Positions 15,482-23,935 of a stretch of 64,000 nucleotides of DNA are shown piece after piece. The DNA is taken from contig CAYIVF010000001.1 in the NCBI GenBank assembly GCA_964366875.1, forward strand, positions 11,393 through 75,392. Reading direction: 5' to 3'. The translations under genes and the position numbers were made by a program. The DNA comes from CAYIVF01 sp964366875 (GTDB taxonomy: Bacteria; Patescibacteriota; Minisyncoccia; Minisyncoccales; Staskawiczbacteraceae). Under the pieces are notes generated by a model. It was not told the DNA's origin. It searched no databases and saw nothing but the letters and a program-made list of their open reading frames with translations. Each line of letters starts with the position of its first letter. Within the stretch, counting starts at the first letter, position 1.

Positions 15482-15664
15482 ATAGAAATGGCTTCGCCAT
15501 TTATGTAATTAATCGCTCGGTTGGAATAAAAGTTTACTTTTATTCCTTCCTTACTCATAATTATAGTAATGCATTAGACCTCTTACTTAAAAATTTTTTA
15601 TCCCGAAGATTTTTAAGTTTTAAAATTAATAAAAGCCGTGAGGCATTTTTTTGTCCCCAATTTC
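15482..15664 (+). promoter_or_regulatory. Structured nrdD leader with a terminator-like hairpin
   Basis: Four stems occur in order: AAATGGC/GCCATTT; a perfect 10-bp GGAATAAAAG/CTTTTATTCC with a TTTA loop; CTTAAAAAT/ATTTTTAAG; and finally GCC-GTGA-GGC followed by A and seven T (about 15631-15652) just before the start codon. The last looks like a terminator, so this may be an attenuator. No known riboswitch was recognised. Confidence 0.45.
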
Positions 15665-18600
15665 ATGACACCAAGAAAAGAAAAAATAAAAAATCACATT
15701 GAAAAAGTACAGAAAAGAGATGGAAGAATCGCTGATTTTGAGCAGCAAAAAATAACTGACGCTATTTTTAAAGCAATCACTGTAGCTGACCAGGGCGATG
15801 GAGTAAAATCAAAAAGAGCGTCGGAAAAAGTTGCGCAAATTCTAAACAGAAGATTCAAAATAGGAGAAATCCCCAGCATTGAACAAATACAAGACATTGT
15901 AGAAGAAGTTTTGATACTAGAAGGCCTAGTTGATACGGCTCGCGCATATATTCTTTATAGAGAGCAGAGAAGAAGGATCAGAGAGATGGGTACGATTTCT
16001 GATGAGTCTTCAGAAAAAATTGATAGCTATCTAAAAGAGCTTGATTGGCAGATAGCTGAAAACGCCAACATGACATTTTCTTTGCAGGGACTGAACCAAT
16101 ATGTGGGTTCATTCATTTCTAAAAAATATTGGCTAAACAAGATTTATCCAAAAGAAATAAGGGAGGCAGCAGCTTCAGAAGATTTTCATATCCATAATTT
16201 AGAGCTGCTTGCACCGTATACATTTTTCGGGAGGGAAGTTATAATTGTTAAAAAAAATAACAGAATAAAATTATCCTCCTTTAAAGATATATATGAAGAG
16301 ATCGAACAACAAGAAATTTTACTGAATGAAAAAGACGGTGCTTGGGCAAAATACCCCGAGGGTTTATTTATACTAGATAATGATGGATGGGTTAAGGTTT
16401 CCCGGTTAGTGAGAAAAAATAAAGAGAGAGAAATGAGATTTATAAAATCTGAACAAGGTAGAAGCGTTATTGTTACCGATAACCATCCGTTTATAATAAA
16501 AAGAAACGATAAAGAAATAGAAATAGAATCTAAAGATGTAAAAGAATCTGACCTAATTTTTTCCGCCGATATCCGTTATCTTTTAAAAAATGAAGGTCTT
16601 TTTTCGAAGAAATATATATACTTGGCCGAAGAATTGATTAATAAAAAACACAATGAATTTTTTCTTGAGGGATTTGACTGGCAGGATTTTGTCAATAATT
16701 GGGGCGGGTCATTGCAGGCAAAGGGGACACTTAGCGTTTCTAACGGAGCCAACAGCCTGGATAATTATTTTGAATTGACAGAAGATATTGGATATTTAGT
16801 CGGTATTTTCATAGCAGAGGGAAATTATCATAGCTGGAAACTGCAGATTACCAACAGCGACGAAGAAATTATTAAAAAAATTCAAAGGATAGGCGCTTCT
16901 ATCGGAGTAAGGTCATATATTAACGAAAAGGAAGGCGCCAAAGCAGTTACCTTTAATTGCAGTACTCTAAAAATGATTTTTGAAAAAGTTTTTCAGATAA
17001 AGGAGCTCAGTAAAAATAAAAATTTGCCGCCAGATATATTAACTTACAATACAGATTTTATAAAAGGCATTATCGCTGGCATCATTGACGGAGATGGCAG
17101 TGTCCGCTCGCATAAAAGCAAGCATGACGATTCCTTGTCGCAGGTTTTGATTAGAGTCTCTTCGCGAACTTTGCTGGAACAACTATCAGTTCTTCTTCAG
17201 TTTTTCGGGATTGTGGCAAGAGACAGAATTAGTAGCGAAGATATTGGAAAGGTAAATATTTTTAGAGGGAAAGAAATTATACAAAATTATCCGATATACG
17301 GACTTTGTTTTTCAAAAAAGCAGGGAATTAATTTTCCTTCATTTAAATATCAGAAAGCGGCTGCTACTTCAAAACATTGGAGGGCAGAAGAATACGGATG
17401 GAATAAAGTTTTAAATAATAAATTTACCACAGTTGCTGATGAAGAAATTTTTGATATTACCACCGAATCTGGCACTTTTATTTGCAATGGACTGTTGGTG
17501 CACAACTGCGCGGGGTGGGACTTATACGATTTTTTAAAAAGAGGATTTGGCGGAGTTTCGGGAAAAATAGAATGCAAACCTCCAAAACATTTGGGCGTGG
17601 CTTTAAGCCAACTGGTAAACGTTTTATATACCTTGCAGGGAGAAACAGCGGGAGCCAACGCTGTTTCTAATTTTGATACTCTTTTAGCTCCGTTCATCAG
17701 GTACGACCATTTAACATACAAAGAAGTAAAGCAGGCAATGCAGGAATTTTTATTCGGCTGCATGGTGCCAACTCGCGTTGGTTTTCAAACCCCGTTTTTA
17801 AATGTATCTTTGGATATAAAACCGCCCACATTTCTTGCAAAACAGCCGGTAATTATTAAAGGAGAACCGCAGAAAGAAACTTATGGCGAGTTTCAGGAAG
17901 AGATGAACATGTTTATCCGCGCATTTTATGAGGGTTTAATGGAGGGAGACGCGAAAGGCAGGCCGTTTACTTTTCCCATACCAACCGTTTCTATCGGTAA
18001 AGATTTTGACTGGAATAATTCTAATTTAGATGCCTTGTGGGAAGCGACTGCAAAATATGGCATAAACTATTTTTCAAATTTTATACATTCAGATATGAGT
18101 CCAGAGGATGCTCGCTCGATGTGTTTGGATTCCAAAGAAGAAATTTTGATAAGAAATTCCAAAAAAATTAAAAGAATGTCTATTAAGGAGACAGCTGATA
18201 ACTATAAAGTTGGCGATTTTGATAGAGAAGGGTGGGCAGAATGCGAAAAGGAAAAAAACCTGGAAGTTTTATCTTTAAATCCAGACAACTTAAAAACAGA
18301 ATGGTCTCCGGTAAAAAGATTTTTCAGAGTTTTTGATGATAAGGCTGTCGAAATTTTTACAGAGGATGGTAAAAGCGCTGTTTTTTCGCAAAAGCATCCT
18401 ATGCCAGTTTTAACAGAGAGAGGTATTGAAATGAAATGGTCAAAAGACATAGAAAAAGGAGATTATCTTCTTTCTATAAAAAAAGCAGAAGATGTTTTAG
18501 CAAAGGAGTATCAAAAAATAAATGACTTGGACTTAGACAATGATTTGTCGTCTATTTTAGGATATTTTATTGCCGACGGAAATTATCTTTTTGAAAGTAG

Positions 18601-21523
18601 GAGAAGATATAAACATTATGGAGAACCAAGAGGGATGCAGTTTACATTTAAAACTGGAGACAAAGAAAACATAAAAACAATAAAAGGTTTAGTTAAAAAA
18701 GTATTTGGCATAGATTGTAAAGAAAAACAAGACCCAAGGTACAATACTTATTATTTATATATTTATAATACAGAGCTTGCAAGAAGGTTGCATAATGCAG
18801 GATTTAAGAAATACGGCAGATTACCTCAAGTCATATTTAATTCTCCCATAGAAGTTATCAGAAAATTTTTAGAGTTTCATTTTAAGGGTGATGGTTATAA
18901 AAAGAGGGGTGAAATTCATATCAATGATTTGGAACTATCAAGAGATTTAGTTTTATTATATTCTTTGACCGGTCAACCAGTGACCTATAAATTAAGGAAG
19001 AACAGCCAGGTTATACGTTTACAACATTCAAAATCTAAAATAAAAAAGAATAATGGCTGGTTAAATAACCCAATTCTATCAGAAAGAGTGCCGGGGTGGA
19101 TGGGATTTTCAACATTTAAAGTGCCCGGTCTTACAAAATCGAGAATGGTAGGATTTGATGTATTAGAAAAATATAATGCGCACACAGAAAATAGTCTAAA
19201 AATTAAAAATAGCGACATTTATGTTAGCAGAGTTAAAAATGTAAGCACAAAAAATTATAAAGAATTGAAAGAGTTTTATGATGTAGAGTTGGAAAAAAAT
19301 CATTTATTTTTGCATTCCTTGGGACAAGTGTCTTTTAATTGTTGCCGGCTTCGTTTAGACAACAGGGAACTTTACAAAAGAGGCGGCGGATTGTTTGGTT
19401 CGGCCCCCTTAACCGGTTCAATCGGGGTTGTTACGATTAACATGCCCAGGATTGGATATTTATCAAAAACTAAAAAAGATTTTTTTGAAAGATTGGGCCA
19501 CTTGATGGATTTAGCAAAAGAAAGTTTGGAAATTAAAAGAAAGGCGCTGGAGAACTTTATGGATAAAGGCCTTTATCCTTATTCTCGCCACTATTTAGAC
19601 GGAGTTAAGCTTTTAAGAAACTCATATTTTGGAAATCATTTTTCTACTATCGGGCTGATAGGAATGAATGAAATGCTTTTGAATTTTCTAGAAGAAAACA
19701 TAGCTTCAAAAAATGGCAAGAAGTTTGCTTTAGAAGTTTTAGATTTTATGAGAGAGAGGATGATAAAATATCAAGAAGAAACAGGCAATTTATATAACTT
19801 GGAGGCGACTCCGGGCGAAGGAACAAGCTACAGGCAGGCAAAAACAGACAAAGAAAAGTATCCGGATATTATTACGGCAGGCACCGAAGAGGTTCCATAT
19901 TATACGAATTCAACTCATTTGCCGGTGGATTATACTACAGATCCCTTTGAGGCGTTAAAACTGCAAGATGAACTTCAAACAAAATATACTGGCGGCTGCA
20001 TAGAGGGGGGAAATAAGGTTTTAACAGATAAAGGATTGTTGCTCATTGAAGATATTGTGAAAAATTTTGATGAATTAAAACCTATCAAAGCGTTAAGCTA
20101 TAACAAAGACCAAAAAAATAGCGAATGGGATAAAATTTTGGAAGCAGTAAAAATTGATGTAAAAAAACATAATAAAATCAAGATAAAAGGAGAAAAAAAC
20201 TTAGATATTGTTACATCTGATTGGCATCCTTTTTTTGTTCTGAAAAGATTTAAGCCAAATCCCGCTTGCCCTATTTGCCACACAGAAACATTTACTCTTA
20301 AAGGATTTGCTGGTCATATTAGATGGTATCCAGATTGCGGTAGAAAATATCAGGATTTTCCCAAGTACCATGTAATAGAAAAAAGAGCAGATGAATTAAA
20401 GGTGGGCGATTATATCCTGCAGAATTCATATAATTTATATCCTGAAAAAGAAACAGAGCTCAATAATGATTTAATGTGGCTCATTGGATTTTTTATCGGT
20501 GACGGCTCTATCTCAAAATATATTGATAATAGGGGCGGAAACAATTTAGAGAGGCATAAAATTAGGTTTTTTAGCGAGCACAAAGAAGCATTAAATAAAA
20601 TAGTAGAAATCCTTAATAAATATTTTTCTGCTGAAGTAAAAATTATTAAAAACGATAAAAGAAGCGAAAAACTTTTAGAGGTTGCAAGTTCTAAAAAAGA
20701 TATAGTAGATTTCTTTTTCAAATATGGATTTTGGGCAGGTGAAAAATCCAGCCGCATATTTATTCCTGATAAAGTGAAAAACAATATCAATAAAGAAAAT
20801 ATTTTTTCTTTATTATCTGGTTTAGCAGACAGCGATGGGCATATAAGCAAACGTGATGGAGATTTTGAATATTATTCTATTTCCCAAAAATTGGCTGATG
20901 ATATTTTAGAAATATGTTCTATTGCCGGAATTATGTTCAGCAAGGCTATAAAAAAGACTAAAAGAAAAAACGAATTAGACATCTGGAGGATAAGAATACC
21001 CGCCTATGAAGTTACGAAAATAAAATCCCACCTAACAAACACTATTCATCTTTTAAGAATTAAAGAGAATTTATCAAACAGAAAGAAACGTTATTTGCCC
21101 GTTGTGAGAGTAAAAGAAGTTTCTAAAGTTGACGTAAAAGATAATCAATTTTACGACTTGATGACAGAAAATAACCACAATTATTTGGCAGGAAAAGATA
21201 GTTTAGTATTTGTCCACAATACCGTCTGCCACTTGTTTTTAGGAGAGAAAATTTCTGACCCCCAAATGGCAAAAAACTTAGTCAGAAAAGTTTTTGAGAA
21301 ATTCCATTTGCCGTATATAACGCTTACACCAACTTTTTCAATTTGTCCTACGCATGGCTATTTATCAGGAGAGCACTTTGAATGCCCGCAATGTACGGTA
21401 AAGCAGCCCTGCGAGGTTTATTCAAGAGTAGTGGGGTATATAAGGCCGGTTCAGCAGTGGCATAAAGGCAAAAAGCAAGAATACAAAGAAAGAAAAGAGT
21501 ATAAGATGCCAGCTGCAGTATAG
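15665..21523 (+). CDS. nrdD: Anaerobic ribonucleoside-triphosphate reductase with three inteins
   Basis: A class III enzyme that makes dNTPs without oxygen using a glycyl radical. The precursor is 1952 residues from ATG 15665 (1961 from ATG 15638); removing three inteins (429 + 406 + 408) leaves about 709, the normal length. The extein shows an N-terminal ATP-cone, HIHNLELLAPY, CAGWDLYDFLKRGFGG, TLQGETAGANAVSNFDTLLAPF, the active-site CCRL, YTGG-TVCHLFLGE, the C-terminal Cys cluster CPTHGYLSGEHFECPQC, and the glycyl-radical loop RVVGYIRPV. Each intein interrupts a highly conserved spot. nrdG follows after 13 bp. The organism must splice all three to make an active enzyme. Confidence 0.96.
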   Translation: MTPRKEKIKNHIEKVQKRDGRIADFEQQKITDAIFKAITVADQGDGVKSKRASEKVAQILNRRFKIGEIPSIEQIQDIVEEVLILEGLVDTARAYILYREQRRRIREMGTISDESSEKIDSYLKELDWQIAENANMTFSLQGLNQYVGSFISKKYWLNKIYPKEIREAAASEDFHIHNLELLAPYTFFGREVIIVKKNNRIKLSSFKDIYEEIEQQEILLNEKDGAWAKYPEGLFILDNDGWVKVSRLVRKNKEREMRFIKSEQGRSVIVTDNHPFIIKRNDKEIEIESKDVKESDLIFSADIRYLLKNEGLFSKKYIYLAEELINKKHNEFFLEGFDWQDFVNNWGGSLQAKGTLSVSNGANSLDNYFELTEDIGYLVGIFIAEGNYHSWKLQITNSDEEIIKKIQRIGASIGVRSYINEKEGAKAVTFNCSTLKMIFEKVFQIKELSKNKNLPPDILTYNTDFIKGIIAGIIDGDGSVRSHKSKHDDSLSQVLIRVSSRTLLEQLSVLLQFFGIVARDRISSEDIGKVNIFRGKEIIQNYPIYGLCFSKKQGINFPSFKYQKAAATSKHWRAEEYGWNKVLNNKFTTVADEEIFDITTESGTFICNGLLVHNCAGWDLYDFLKRGFGGVSGKIECKPPKHLGVALSQLVNVLYTLQGETAGANAVSNFDTLLAPFIRYDHLTYKEVKQAMQEFLFGCMVPTRVGFQTPFLNVSLDIKPPTFLAKQPVIIKGEPQKETYGEFQEEMNMFIRAFYEGLMEGDAKGRPFTFPIPTVSIGKDFDWNNSNLDALWEATAKYGINYFSNFIHSDMSPEDARSMCLDSKEEILIRNSKKIKRMSIKETADNYKVGDFDREGWAECEKEKNLEVLSLNPDNLKTEWSPVKRFFRVFDDKAVEIFTEDGKSAVFSQKHPMPVLTERGIEMKWSKDIEKGDYLLSIKKAEDVLAKEYQKINDLDLDNDLSSILGYFIADGNYLFESRRRYKHYGEPRGMQFTFKTGDKENIKTIKGLVKKVFGIDCKEKQDPRYNTYYLYIYNTELARRLHNAGFKKYGRLPQVIFNSPIEVIRKFLEFHFKGDGYKKRGEIHINDLELSRDLVLLYSLTGQPVTYKLRKNSQVIRLQHSKSKIKKNNGWLNNPILSERVPGWMGFSTFKVPGLTKSRMVGFDVLEKYNAHTENSLKIKNSDIYVSRVKNVSTKNYKELKEFYDVELEKNHLFLHSLGQVSFNCCRLRLDNRELYKRGGGLFGSAPLTGSIGVVTINMPRIGYLSKTKKDFFERLGHLMDLAKESLEIKRKALENFMDKGLYPYSRHYLDGVKLLRNSYFGNHFSTIGLIGMNEMLLNFLEENIASKNGKKFALEVLDFMRERMIKYQEETGNLYNLEATPGEGTSYRQAKTDKEKYPDIITAGTEEVPYYTNSTHLPVDYTTDPFEALKLQDELQTKYTGGCIEGGNKVLTDKGLLLIEDIVKNFDELKPIKALSYNKDQKNSEWDKILEAVKIDVKKHNKIKIKGEKNLDIVTSDWHPFFVLKRFKPNPACPICHTETFTLKGFAGHIRWYPDCGRKYQDFPKYHVIEKRADELKVGDYILQNSYNLYPEKETELNNDLMWLIGFFIGDGSISKYIDNRGGNNLERHKIRFFSEHKEALNKIVEILNKYFSAEVKIIKNDKRSEKLLEVASSKKDIVDFFFKYGFWAGEKSSRIFIPDKVKNNINKENIFSLLSGLADSDGHISKRDGDFEYYSISQKLADDILEICSIAGIMFSKAIKKTKRKNELDIWRIRIPAYEVTKIKSHLTNTIHLLRIKENLSNRKKRYLPVVRVKEVSKVDVKDNQFYDLMTENNHNYLAGKDSLVFVHNTVCHLFLGEKISDPQMAKNLVRKVFEKFHLPYITLTPTFSICPTHGYLSGEHFECPQCTVKQPCEVYSRVVGYIRPVQQWHKGKKQEYKERKEYKMPAAV
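16220..17506 (+). other. Intein 1 in NrdD, with LAGLIDADG endonuclease and Thr at position 1
   Basis: 429 residues between APY and CAGWDL. The first residue is Thr (TFFGREVIIVK), whereas Cys, Ser or Ala is usual. The block-B-like TDNHPF, two dodecapeptides (LVGIFIAEGNY and IIAGIIDGDGS), and the C-terminal GLLVHN followed by Cys are all present, so the homing endonuclease looks intact. Confidence 0.92.
18122..19339 (+). other. Intein 2 in NrdD, with LAGLIDADG endonuclease
   Basis: 406 residues inserted between RSM and CCRL, directly before the Cys pair expected to carry the thiyl radical. It begins with Cys (CLDSKEEILI), has SQKHPM as block B, dodecapeptides LGYFIADGNY and FHFKGDGY, and ends QVSFN. 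The penultimate His is replaced by Phe. Confidence 0.93.
19997..21220 (+). other. Intein 3 in NrdD, with LAGLIDADG endonuclease
   Basis: 408 residues between YTGG and TVCHLFLGE. It begins with Cys (CIEGGNKVLT), has TSDWHPF as block B, dodecapeptides LIGFFIGDGS and LSGLADSDGH, and ends LVFVHN followed by Thr. A Cys-rich insert (CPICHTETF...HIRWYPDCG) could bind zinc. Confidence 0.94.
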
Positions 21524-21536
21524 AAATAGCGTAATT

Positions 21537-22259
21537 ATGATAATCGCTGGTCTCCAAAAAACAACTTTAATTGATTATCCAGGCAAAATAGCCTGCACGG
21601 TTTTTTTGGCTGTTTGTAATTTTCGTTGCCCGTGGTGCTATTCGGGGGAGCTTGTCTTGCCCGAAAAAATTATAAAACAACCAAGAATACAGGAAAAAGA
21701 TTTTTTTAATTTTTTAAAAGAAAGACAAGGCCTTTTAGATGCGGCTGTAATTTGCGGCGGAGAGCCAACAGTGAATAAAGATCTGCCAGCTTTTGTAGAG
21801 AAAATAAAGAAAATAGGCTTTTTAGTAAAGCTTGATACAAATGGTTCCAATCCGGAAATGCTAAAAGATTTAATCAAAAGAAACTTGATAGATTATGTGG
21901 CAATGGATATAAAAACAAGTCAAAAGTCAAAAGTCAAAAGTCAAAAGTTATTGTATGAGTCGATTATGACAGATGGGATTACAATGAATAAAATACGAGA
22001 AAGTGTAGATTTTTTAAAGAAGGGTTTGGTTGATTTTGAGTTTAGGACAACCGTAGTAAATACAATCCACAAAAAAGAAGATTTTTTAGAAATTGCCAAA
22101 TGGATAGGCGGCCAAAATGTAAAATATTATTTGCAGAACTTTGTGCCGGAAAAGACAATTGACCCAGAATTTGAAAAAGTAAAACCATTTGGCAAAGAAT
22201 TCTTAGAAAACATTGCAAAAGAAATTTCTCCTTATTTTAAAGTTTGCCAGGTAAGATAA
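21537..22259 (+). CDS. nrdG: Anaerobic ribonucleotide reductase activating protein
   Basis: A radical-SAM enzyme that installs the glycyl radical on NrdD. In 240 residues the cluster motif CNFRCPWC (C27, C31, C34) is followed by the SAM-binding GGEPTVN and DTNGSN. A heptanucleotide repeat (21917-21948) encodes the QKSKVKSQK loop after MDIKTS. The gene is 13 bp downstream of nrdD, consistent with one operon. It belongs to the longer NrdG type common in anaerobes; a pyruvate formate-lyase activase role is less likely with nrdD adjacent. Confidence 0.93.
   Translation: MIIAGLQKTTLIDYPGKIACTVFLAVCNFRCPWCYSGELVLPEKIIKQPRIQEKDFFNFLKERQGLLDAAVICGGEPTVNKDLPAFVEKIKKIGFLVKLDTNGSNPEMLKDLIKRNLIDYVAMDIKTSQKSKVKSQKLLYESIMTDGITMNKIRESVDFLKKGLVDFEFRTTVVNTIHKKEDFLEIAKWIGGQNVKYYLQNFVPEKTIDPEFEKVKPFGKEFLENIAKEISPYFKVCQVR
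21917..21948. repeat. Tandem heptanucleotide repeat (AAAAGTC) inside nrdG
   Basis: Three full and two partial copies of AAAAGTC, encoding a Lys/Ser/Gln loop. It is the third distinct heptamer found inside a conserved gene in this window. Confidence 0.95.
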
Positions 22260-22280
22260 CCTTTTAGTTTTCGTAAAAGT

Positions 22281-22322
22281 AAAATAAAAGAGCCTCCTGC
22301 GAAAAAATTTCGCTGAAGGCTC
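22281..22322. terminator. Terminator between nrdG and the minus-strand orphan
   Basis: Nested stems GAGCCT/AGGCTC and GCGAAA/TTTCGC. On the minus strand they run into a TTTTATTTT tract, so the hairpin ends the minus-strand orphan transcript; it may also serve nrdG. Confidence 0.8.
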
Positions 22323-22360
22323 AAGGTGTCAAGAGAGACAAGTCCTCAAGACTTCAAGGC

Positions 22361-23116
22361 TCAGAACTTCCGAGTGGACGAGACGCCCAAGAAGTCGTAG
22401 GGGGAGTCACCCCAGCCGCCGCTGACACCGAGACCCTCCGAATCGAAGCGGCCGACGCTGACACGGCCGCCGCCCGAATCCACAGAGGATGTGCGGACGT
22501 AGATGTGCTCGAACAGCCGTTCGCCAGTAGCCAGGTAGTGGCCGATGATGGTATAGACCATCACTTGAGCACTGGGCACTTCATCGTCCTTGCTGAGCAG
22601 TGCCTGCTGCTCTTGCCAGTTCTGCGAAGTGGAATTGTCCACTGGGGTCTTGCGAACCAACTGCCAAGTAATTTCGCCGTGCTTTTTGGAAAATGACTTC
22701 TTGTTATAGCAGTCCTGATTGTAGAACAATCCCTTGTCCTGCACCTTGCCCCGGATTTCAAGGATCGAGAGCGTGAACACTGCCACGAGCACGTGCGTGT
22801 CCTTCGAGTGCCCGAGCACTGCCTCGGAGAACGGAATCTCCGAAAGAGCTGCGAATTGCTGGCGGATTGGATTGACCCCGAAGTGCTTGATGGCTTTTTC
22901 GACTCCGAAGAAGTTGCGTCCCATAATCTCACGGGCACGCTTCTGACTGGTCGTTGGTTCGAATCCGCCGCTAATGGCAAACTTTGCCAAACGACCGACA
23001 AATTCGGGATTAGAATTGACCCGAGTGATGACAGCATCGGCATCATCGCCTAGGGCTGTGAGAAACTGGTGCCCGGCAGCGTACACGCTACCACTTTCAA
23101 TCTGTGTCCATTTCAT
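22361..23116 (-). CDS. GC-richer orphan gene, unknown function
   Basis: A 251-residue protein starting MKWTQIESGSVYAAGHQFL, with AAAGGAGA 6-8 nt before the ATG. It is soluble with no recognised domain. Notable are SQKRAREIMGRNFFGVEKA near 57, a region with paired aromatic/Cys residues (FYNQDCYNKKSF), and a Gly/Ser-rich C-terminus ending FLGVSSTRKF. Codon use is clearly GC-richer than in nrdG or comEC. It is transcribed alone from a consensus promoter through a long structured leader to a strong terminator. Confidence 0.72.
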   Translation of the reverse strand: MKWTQIESGSVYAAGHQFLTALGDDADAVITRVNSNPEFVGRLAKFAISGGFEPTTSQKRAREIMGRNFFGVEKAIKHFGVNPIRQQFAALSEIPFSEAVLGHSKDTHVLVAVFTLSILEIRGKVQDKGLFYNQDCYNKKSFSKKHGEITWQLVRKTPVDNSTSQNWQEQQALLSKDDEVPSAQVMVYTIIGHYLATGERLFEHIYVRTSSVDSGGGRVSVGRFDSEGLGVSGGWGDSPYDFLGVSSTRKF

Positions 23117-23198
23117 GACATTCTCCTTTGCCGTTAACTCTTGCGAGCGATCGGCTCTGGATATTCTGCAAACGTGCAGTTACGGTCTATCTCGGAAT

Positions 23199-23245
23199 GA
23201 GACGAGCGGTTTACCCCTGTTTTTCAGGGACAAAACGCTCGCCTC
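23199..23245 (-). promoter_or_regulatory. Leader hairpin of the 22361-23116 orphan
   Basis: In the minus-strand transcript GAGGCGAGCG pairs with CGCTCGTCTC (10 bp with one G-U), enclosing a CCCTG/CAGGG stem. It is the first structure after the start of transcription. Confidence 0.6.
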
Positions 23246-23290
23246 ATATTTCTGAACCATAATTTCAAAGAGCTCCCCTTGTATATTTCT

Positions 23291-23318
23291 ATTATAACAA
23301 ACCATATGAAAATGTCAA
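23291..23318 (-). promoter_or_regulatory. Consensus promoter of the 22361-23116 orphan
   Basis: Minus strand TTGACA (23318-23313), 16 bp, TATAAT (23296-23291). The leader to the ATG is about 165 nt. Confidence 0.85.
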
Positions 23319-23389
23319 GTTTTTAGAGGCATTTTTTATTTTAATAATTTTTAAAATAATAATTTGTGGTATTATAAAAAATATAAACC

Positions 23390-23632
23390 ATGATGACTCC
23401 GTCAAAAATACTTTTTTATTTTTGCATTTCATTTATTGTGGGAATATTTTTAGAGTCAATTATTAAAATTCCCTCAATTTTTATTTGGGGGATTTTAATT
23501 TTTGCAACTTTAATTATTTTTATTTGCCTGCTTTTGTCCATCCTTATCACTGGAAGTAGAGGTTTACTTTCTATATTTGCAGAACTATATCCTCGCATTC
23601 CTGTATTTTATGCAGTAGCACCAAGTTTTTGA
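23390..23632 (+). pseudogene. Truncated duplicate of the comEC 5' end
   Basis: Bases 23390-23540 copy the first 151 bases of the intact comEC at 25061-25211. The first 51 bases carry seven differences, mostly silent; the last 100 are identical. After 23540 the match stops, and the frame continues with unrelated codons (ILITGSRGLLSIF...) to a stop at 23632. It keeps the ComEC N-terminal membrane segments only and cannot be functional. Confidence 0.9.
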
Positions 23633-23935
23633 TGAAACCCAGACCTACTCTAGATAAAAGCAAGCAGTATCTCCTAAATCAGCTCGCTCTCGGAAACCTT
23701 AATCGCCAAGATTCTGGCTGTTTTCTCTTTTAAGAGAGATTTCGGCGTTAGCAATCCTTGAACTGCCAAACATTAGCCTACTTTCGTTTTTTATTATACT
23801 AAAAAATACAATTATTGGAAGTCAGTGTAAAAAAAGAAGGGGTTGCTTGCATTGTTAGTGCAAGACAATCCCTTTTTGTCGCCGACTTCAAGAAATCAAG
23901 TGTTAATGGCTCAAGAGAGCCAATGACTCAAGATT
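23541..23935. other. Non-coding stretch between the comEC fragment and a minus-strand orphan
   Basis: No gene is seen in 395 bases. The segment contains several broken frames, an AAAGAGAAAA-rich hairpin near 23725-23750, and a terminator at its right end. It could be the decayed remnant of a mobile element, but no transposase motif is readable. Confidence 0.5.
23831..23877. terminator. Bidirectional terminator downstream of the minus-strand orphan
   Basis: An imperfect stem GGGGTTGCTTGCA / TGCAAGACAATCCC with A/T tracts on both sides (runs of T on each strand). Confidence 0.8.

Noticed and set aside
22956..22966. GGTTCGAATCC, resembling a tRNA T-loop
   Set aside because: The flanking bases do not form a T-stem or acceptor stem, and it lies inside the minus-strand orphan gene.
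22793..23053. Plus-strand frames opposite the minus-strand orphan genes
   Set aside because: They are GC-driven shadow frames without promoter or ribosome-binding site.
23541..23935. Possible insertion-sequence end
   Set aside because: No transposase motif, terminal repeats or target duplication could be read with confidence.
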